Source: JADCCX01 sp031372765 (GTDB taxonomy: Bacteria > Pseudomonadota > Alphaproteobacteria > Rhizobiales > Beijerinckiaceae). From it: a stretch of DNA of 10,274 nt. Location: contig JANMLW010000257.1 of NCBI GenBank assembly GCA_031372765.1, forward strand, positions 1-10,274, given 5' to 3'. The stretch's first letter is position 1. The number at the start of each line of letters is the position of its first letter. Made by a program: the position numbers and the translations under genes. This document shows, in pieces, positions 6,613 to 10,274 of this stretch. The notes under the pieces were generated by a model. The model did no database searches. It saw nothing but the letters and a program-made list of their open reading frames with translations, and had not been told where the DNA came from.

Positions 6613-7820
6613 GCTTTGAAACCTTCTTCCGTAAGGAAATCAGCACACTACATGCTGAAGGACGCTATCGCGTTTTTGCCGATCTGGAGCGGCATAGGGG
6701 CAACTTTCCGCGCGCAACATACCACGGCGCTTCCGGTCCCCGCGACGTGACAGTGTGGTGCTCGAACGATTATCTCGGCATGGGCGAGAACCCGAAGGTT
6801 CTAACAGCGATGCATGACGCGCTTGACAAATGTGGAGCAGGCGCTGGCGGAACACGCAATATCGCGGGCACCAACCATTATCAGGTGCTGCTGGAAAAGG
6901 AATTGGCTGATCTGCACGGCAAGGAAGCCGCCCTGCTTTTCAACTCCGGCTATATGTCCAACTGGGCAGCACTGGGTACGATTGCCTCTCGCATGCCCAA
7001 CTGCGTCGTTGTGTCCGATGCGCTCAACCATGCCTCGATGATCGAAGGTGTGCGTCACAGCCGGGCGCAAAAGGCAATCTTTGCCCATAATGATCCCGAT
7101 GACCTGAGACGGCAGTTGGAGAAACTGGATCCAACAGTTCCAAAGCTGGTCATCTTTGAATCTGTCTACTCGATGGATGGTGATGTTGCCCCGATCAAGG
7201 AACTGGTTGAAATTGCCGAGGCCTATGGTGCCTATACCTATATTGACGAGGTACATTCGGTTGGTCTTTACGGCCCGCGGGGTGCAGGCATCGCCGCGCG
7301 GGACGGCATGGGTGATCGTATTGACATTATCGAGGGAACACTTGGCAAGGCATTCGGCGTGCTTGGCGGCTATATCGCCGGCTCAGCCGCAATGTGCGAT
7401 TTCGTAAGAAGTTATTCGTCTGGCTTCATCTTTTCCACCGCCTTGCCACCCGCTATTGCGGCAGGAGCCCTGGCAAGCATCAAACATCTCAAAAACAGTG
7501 ACGTCGAACGCCAGCAGCATCAATTACGTGTTCAGGAGTTGCGCGCCAGACTTGATTCTGCCGGACTGCCACACATGATGAACCCCAGCCATATCGTGCC
7601 TGTGATGGTCGGTGATGCCAGCCTTTGCAAGCGTATCAGCGATCAGCTGCTGGATGATTTTGATATCTACGTCCAGCCAATCAACTATCCCACAGTGCCT
7701 CGCGGGCTGGAGCGTTTGCGCTTCACACCGACACCCCTTCATGGATCAGAGGACATCAGGAAACTTGTGGAGGCACTGTCCTCGATATGGGCATCAATTG
7801 GTCTGCGCGCGGCAGCGTGA
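6609..7820 (+). CDS. hemA: 5-aminolevulinate synthase HemA (C4 pathway)
   Basis: HemA is the PLP-dependent enzyme that condenses succinyl-CoA with glycine to give 5-aminolevulinate, CO2 and CoA. This is the first committed step for heme and bacteriochlorophyll in Alphaproteobacteria. The 403-residue product starts MSFETFFRKEISTLHAEGRY and has normal family length. The cofactor-binding Asp is in YIDEVHSVGLYG (D213) and the Schiff-base lysine in EGTLGKAFGVLGG (K247, matching Lys248 of the Rhodobacter capsulatus enzyme). GAGAGGTRNIAGTNHYQVLLE (from about residue 76) is the glycine-rich substrate region. ATG 6609 overlaps the puhE stop and follows AGGAG by 7 nt. Placing hemA at the end of the pigment and reaction-centre run would raise precursor supply together with photosystem synthesis. 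A second hemA copy may exist elsewhere in the genome; that is not visible here. Confidence 0.97.
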   Translation: MSFETFFRKEISTLHAEGRYRVFADLERHRGNFPRATYHGASGPRDVTVWCSNDYLGMGENPKVLTAMHDALDKCGAGAGGTRNIAGTNHYQVLLEKELADLHGKEAALLFNSGYMSNWAALGTIASRMPNCVVVSDALNHASMIEGVRHSRAQKAIFAHNDPDDLRRQLEKLDPTVPKLVIFESVYSMDGDVAPIKELVEIAEAYGAYTYIDEVHSVGLYGPRGAGIAARDGMGDRIDIIEGTLGKAFGVLGGYIAGSAAMCDFVRSYSSGFIFSTALPPAIAAGALASIKHLKNSDVERQQHQLRVQELRARLDSAGLPHMMNPSHIVPVMVGDASLCKRISDQLLDDFDIYVQPINYPTVPRGLERLRFTPTPLHGSEDIRKLVEALSSIWASIGLRAAA

Positions 7821-7878
7821 TCCAATTACAGAGCCAGTGCGTATGAATGCCAAATAAAAGCGAACATAAGGAAACACC

Positions 7879-8274
7879 ATGAAGTCCGTGATTTATTCTA
7901 TCTTACCTGCCCTTTCCGCCCTGCTTATTGCGTCAGCTCCTGCTTCTTCCCAGGATATCGGAGCGGGTGAGAAGCTGTTCGCCCAGTGCCGCACATGTCA
8001 TCAGATTGGCGAGACAGCCAAGAATGCAGTTGGCCCTCAGCTCAACGGCCTGTTTGGCCGCAAGGCTGGTTCTATCGAGGGCTACACCTATTCACCAGCC
8101 TACAAAACGCTGGACAAAACCTGGAGCATTGAGAACTTCACAATCTACATAAAGGACCCACGCGGTGTTACTCCAGGCACGAAAATGGTTTATCCCGGCC
8201 TGAAAGACGATGCCAAAATCGTCGACCTCGTGGCCTTCCTTAACCAGTATGGCAACGACGGCAAAAAGAAATAA
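7879..8274 (+). CDS. cycA: Cytochrome c2 (periplasmic electron carrier)
   Basis: Cytochrome c2 shuttles electrons from the cytochrome bc1 complex to the photo-oxidised reaction centre, and in many species also to oxidases. The 131-residue precursor has a Sec signal peptide (residues 1 to about 24, cleavage likely after APASS, before QDIG). The class I heme motif CRTCH is at 37-41 (His41 the axial ligand), followed by VGPQLNGLFGRKAG (51-64) and YSPAY (71-75). The sixth-ligand methionine sits in GTKMVYPG (100-107, Met103). The tail is Lys-rich, and several surface lysines lie around the heme edge, as expected for docking to an acidic reaction-centre surface. A ribosome-binding AAGGAAA (7868-7874) precedes the ATG. 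The 58-nt gap after hemA is the longest in the cluster, so a separate promoter is possible though none is recognisable. Confidence 0.95.
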   Translation: MKSVIYSILPALSALLIASAPASSQDIGAGEKLFAQCRTCHQIGETAKNAVGPQLNGLFGRKAGSIEGYTYSPAYKTLDKTWSIENFTIYIKDPRGVTPGTKMVYPGLKDDAKIVDLVAFLNQYGNDGKKK

Positions 8275-8300
8275 GCCTCTCGAAAGTGGGACCCATTGAT

Positions 8301-8336
8301 AGCCTGCCCAATTCTGTCTTCAATGCTGGGCAGGCT
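8301..8336 (+). terminator. Probable terminator of the photosynthesis-cycA transcript
   Basis: AGCCTGCCCA (8301-8310) pairs perfectly with TGGGCAGGCT (8327-8336) around a 16-nt loop; ATT and AAT inside the loop can add three pairs past a two-base bulge. It starts 26 nt after the cycA stop. The following TATGCTG lacks a real T-run, so termination may be weak, Rho-assisted, or the hairpin may mainly protect the 3' end of the mRNA. Confidence 0.6.
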
Positions 8337-8662
8337 TATGCTGCTGTGTGTACACCTAAACCGCTCTCCATAACTTAATGGTTGTATGTACAGAGTGAGG
8401 CTTTTGGACGGTTCATGGCACTCATCAGCCTGCCTGTTTTATGATCAATTGCCCCAAGTCCCGCATTTAACTGGCGGAATTGACTGCTTTTTGTGCAGGT
8501 AACCAGAATCCACATTGTGTAATGCGTTATATTATTGCACTCGCCAGACTGGCTGAGCGGGATTTTAACATCATTCTGAGTGGAATACGACAATGGCACG
8601 GCCCTTGCTCATGAATTGTTGACCGCAGAGCGCGGACACACTTTCTGATCAGGAGATTTGCC
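8337..8662 (+). other. Non-coding intergenic region between cycA and urtA
   Basis: No reading frame here looks like a protein on either strand. The recognisable content is the sigma-54 promoter near the right end and the urtA ribosome-binding site. TGTACA occurs twice (8349-8354, inside the palindrome GTGTACAC, and 8387-8392). TCAATT (8445-8450) and AATTGA (8478-8483) form an imperfect dyad. TTGCAC (8535-8540) resembles one half of an NtrC-binding site. No PpsR-type TGT-N12-ACA site was found. The 327-nt length is ample for an upstream activator region of a nitrogen-regulated gene. Confidence 0.7.
8594..8608 (+). promoter_or_regulatory. Sigma-54 (RpoN) -24/-12 promoter of urtA
   Basis: TGGCACG-GCCC-TTGC matches the RpoN consensus TGGCAC-N5-TTGC. 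The GG of the -24 element (8595-8596) and the GC of the -12 element (8607-8608) are separated by exactly 10 bases, as required. Transcription would begin near 8620, giving a leader of about 43 nt with the AGGAG ribosome-binding site (8651-8655). Such promoters depend on an enhancer-binding activator, here most probably NtrC under nitrogen limitation. One NtrC-like half-site, TTGCAC (8535-8540), lies upstream, but no full dyad was seen. Confidence 0.85.
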
Positions 8663-9952
8663 ATGACAATGACACGACGCAGCGTGCTTGGCGCTGCCAT
8701 GGGCGGTGCTGCTGCCCTCACGACGGGAATCAAACCATCTTTCGCGCAGGGAGCCCCGATCAAGGTTGGTATCTTGCATTCGCTTTCAGGAACGATGGCG
8801 ATTTCAGAGACAACGCTGAAAGATGTCATGCTGATGCTGATTGAACAGCAAAATGCCAAGGGTGGCCTTCTGGGTCGCAAGCTGGAAGCTGTTGTCGTTG
8901 ATCCCGCCTCCAACTGGCCGCTGTTCGCCGAGAAGGCCCGCGAGCTGATTTCCAAGGACAAGGTCTCGGCCACATTCGGCTGCTGGACGTCCGTTTCACG
9001 CAAATCAGTTCTACCGGTCTTCAAGGAACTGAATAACATCCTGTTTTATCCTGTTCAGTACGAAGGTGAAGAGAGCGAGCGCAATGTGTTTTACACAGGT
9101 GCCGCACCCAACCAGCAGGCGATCCCCGCTGTTGACTATCTCATGTCCAAGGACGGCGGCGAAGCGAAGCGCTGGGTTCTGGCAGGCACGGACTATGTTT
9201 ACCCGCGTACCACCAACAAGATCCTTGAGGCCTACCTGCTCGCCAAGGGCGTGGCTCCTGCCGATATTATGATCAACTACACACCGTTCGGCCACTCTGA
9301 CTGGCAGACGATCGTTTCCAACATCAAGACCTTCGGTTCAGCTGGCAAGAAGACCGCCGTGGTATCTACGATCAACGGTGATGCCAACGTGCCATTCTAC
9401 AAGGAACTCGGCAATCAAGGCGTCAAGGCAACGGATATTCCCGTTGTGGCCTTCTCGGTTGGCGAAGAGGAACTTGCTGGCATTGATACCAAGCCTCTTG
9501 TTGGTCACCTTGCCGCATGGAACTATTTCCAGTCAGTGAAAGACCCGACAAACGATGCCTTCATCAAGGCCTGGAAGGCCTACAAGAAGAACGACAAGGC
9601 TGTCACCAATGACCCTATGGAAGCCCATGTTATTGGCTTCAACATGTGGGTCAAGGCTGTCGAAAAGGCTGGTACCGTTGATGTGGATGCGGTCATCGCT
9701 GCCTTGCCTGGCATCACTTCGCCAAACCTGACCGGCGGCATTTCCACCATGCTGCCAAATCACCACATCACCAAGCCCGTCCTGATTGGTGAAATCCGTG
9801 GCGATGGCCAGATCGATACTGTCTGGAAGACGCCTGGCCTGGTTGCGGGCGATGCTTGGTCGAAGCATCTTGATGGATCGAAGGATCTCATCGGTGACTG
9901 GGTCGACAAGAAGTGCGGCAACTGGAACACCAAGACCAACAAGTGTGGTTGA
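8663..9952 (+). CDS. urtA: Urea ABC transporter, periplasmic substrate-binding protein UrtA
   Basis: UrtA captures urea in the periplasm for the UrtABCDE importer, a branched-chain amino acid type ABC system used for nitrogen scavenging. The 429-residue precursor begins MTMTRRSVLGAA, a twin-arginine-like leader with a hydrophobic core and a likely cleavage near SFAQG (26-30), so export by Tat is possible. The mature protein shows the type I binding fold: IKVGILHSLSGTMAISETT (33-51), NAKGGLLGRKLE (64-75) and DPASNWPLFAEKA (80-92), with the urea-type features FGCWTSVSRKSVLPV (105-119) and NILFYPVQYEGEE (125-137). Two cysteines near the C-terminus (KKCGNW and NKCG) may form a disulphide. AGGAG lies 7 nt before the ATG; a second ATG two codons on is possible. 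A sigma-54 promoter precedes it. No urtBCDE gene is reached before the window ends. Confidence 0.95.
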   Translation: MTMTRRSVLGAAMGGAAALTTGIKPSFAQGAPIKVGILHSLSGTMAISETTLKDVMLMLIEQQNAKGGLLGRKLEAVVVDPASNWPLFAEKARELISKDKVSATFGCWTSVSRKSVLPVFKELNNILFYPVQYEGEESERNVFYTGAAPNQQAIPAVDYLMSKDGGEAKRWVLAGTDYVYPRTTNKILEAYLLAKGVAPADIMINYTPFGHSDWQTIVSNIKTFGSAGKKTAVVSTINGDANVPFYKELGNQGVKATDIPVVAFSVGEEELAGIDTKPLVGHLAAWNYFQSVKDPTNDAFIKAWKAYKKNDKAVTNDPMEAHVIGFNMWVKAVEKAGTVDVDAVIAALPGITSPNLTGGISTMLPNHHITKPVLIGEIRGDGQIDTVWKTPGLVAGDAWSKHLDGSKDLIGDWVDKKCGNWNTKTNKCG

Positions 9953-9995
9953 TGCACTCATCTGGTCCTGCCGCTTCTGCGGCTCAGCTAACAAC

Positions 9996-10021
9996 GACCG
10001 GCGGCAATCAGCCCGCCGGTC
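9996..10021 (+). terminator. Hairpin after urtA, possible terminator or mRNA-stabilising stem
   Basis: GACCGGCGG (9996-10004) pairs perfectly with CCGCCGGTC (10013-10021) across an 8-nt loop, 43 nt past the urtA stop. The downstream AATTCCTTC is only mildly T-rich. Stems like this after a binding-protein gene commonly keep its mRNA more abundant than that of the downstream membrane components; which role applies here is inference. Confidence 0.55.
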
Positions 10022-10220
10022 AATTCCTTCACGATAGTTAGGGCGTGTAGTCAGTTAGGAACAGATGGTGGACGCGAGGAAAAATGATTCAGTGTGACGT
10101 GGTTCTGGCGAAGCAAACCATCCGGTTTGAGAGACAGAAGCACATAACAATGGGCCATTTTAACCGCGCCACACTGAGAAAGAGATTTCAACCAGCTGTG
10201 AGATGGAAATGCACTGACTG

Positions 10221-10266
10221 AAAAGACAAAAAACTTTCCGATAGCGCGGCTATCGGCGCGTCTTTT
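10221..10266. terminator. Nested stem-loop, possible bidirectional terminator
   Basis: CCGATAGC (10238-10245) pairs with GCTATCGG (10249-10256) around a GCG loop. Outside it, AAAAGAC (10221-10227) is complementary to GTCTTTT (10260-10266). On the + strand the stem is followed by CGCGTCTTTTATC; on the - strand it is followed by AAAGTTTTTTG. Either direction resembles an intrinsic terminator, and the - reading has the longer T-run nearer the stem. It could end the urtA transcript, a convergent gene beyond the window, or both. Confidence 0.5.
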
Positions 10267-10274
10267 ATCTTTCC

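Larger units (their letters stand above)
9953..10274. other. Non-coding tail after urtA
   Basis: No convincing gene lies here on either strand. It holds a small GCCGC-TTCT-GCGGC hairpin (9970-9983) and two stronger hairpins listed separately. The stretch GGGCGTGTAGTCAGTTAGG (10041-10059) and the bases after it vaguely recall the end of an IS5-type element, but neither a partner inverted repeat nor a transposase frame is visible. In urea-transporter loci urtB normally follows urtA; it is not seen in the 322 nt available. Confidence 0.6.

Noticed and set aside
8349..8392. Repeated TGTACA pair in the intergenic region as a regulator site
   Set aside because: Two 6-bp matches 38 bp apart are within chance for this length, and no known regulator is matched.
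8375..8599. - strand open frame of 74 codons in the cycA-urtA gap
   Set aside because: It overlaps the sigma-54 promoter, shows no family motif and no ribosome-binding site, and its composition is not protein-like.
7821..8662. PpsR/CrtJ operator (TGT-N12-ACA) near cycA or urtA
   Set aside because: I checked the ACA triplets in the hemA-cycA and cycA-urtA gaps by eye; none has TGT at the required distance.
8527..9039. - strand open frame of 170 codons across the urtA promoter and 5' end
   Set aside because: It overlaps urtA and the sigma-54 promoter, and its translation resembles no known protein; it is a shadow frame.
1..10274. CRISPR arrays, tRNA or rRNA genes, toxin-antitoxin or defence genes
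   Set aside because: No regularly spaced repeats, no tRNA-like cloverleaf and no such proteins were seen; coding space is filled by photosynthesis and urea-uptake genes.

Overview
The window is the distal end of an alphaproteobacterial photosynthesis gene cluster, followed by the first gene of a urea uptake system. All genes lie on the + strand. The order bchM-lhaA-puhA-puhB-puhC-bciE-acsF-puhE-hemA-cycA is typical of purple Alphaproteobacteria. The base composition (moderately GC-rich by eye) and the O2-dependent cyclase acsF fit a facultative or aerobic anoxygenic phototroph, perhaps of the Rhodobacterales or Rhizobiales/Hyphomicrobiales. The sequence alone does not fix the genus.

Region 1 (1-7820) is one tightly packed run. 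It holds bacteriochlorophyll synthesis (bchM, bciE, acsF), light-harvesting 1 assembly (lhaA), the reaction-centre H subunit (puhA), its assembly factors (puhB, puhC, puhE) and a 5-aminolevulinate synthase (hemA). Five junctions overlap by 1-4 bases and three gaps are 16-23 nt, so the genes are probably co-transcribed and translationally coupled. No promoter is visible inside this run. The 105-codon gene before acsF matches, by position and size, bciE, the accessory subunit of the alphaproteobacterial Mg-protoporphyrin monomethyl ester cyclase.

Region 2 (7821-8336) holds cycA, a secreted cytochrome c2 that re-reduces the photo-oxidised reaction centre, followed by a 10-bp hairpin that probably ends the photosynthesis transcript.

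Region 3 (8337-9952) starts with a non-coding stretch carrying a textbook sigma-54 promoter (-24/-12, 8594-8608). It then enters urtA, the periplasmic urea-binding protein of the UrtABCDE transporter. This marks a clean regulatory boundary: light/oxygen-controlled genes on the left, nitrogen-controlled genes on the right.

Region 4 (9953-10274) has no convincing gene. It holds two strong hairpins and a stretch that weakly resembles an insertion-sequence end. I found no undescribed system. The points most worth checking are the sigma-54 promoter, unusual H-subunit residues at the proton-entry site, the bciE-acsF coupling, and the separation of urtA from any downstream urt genes.
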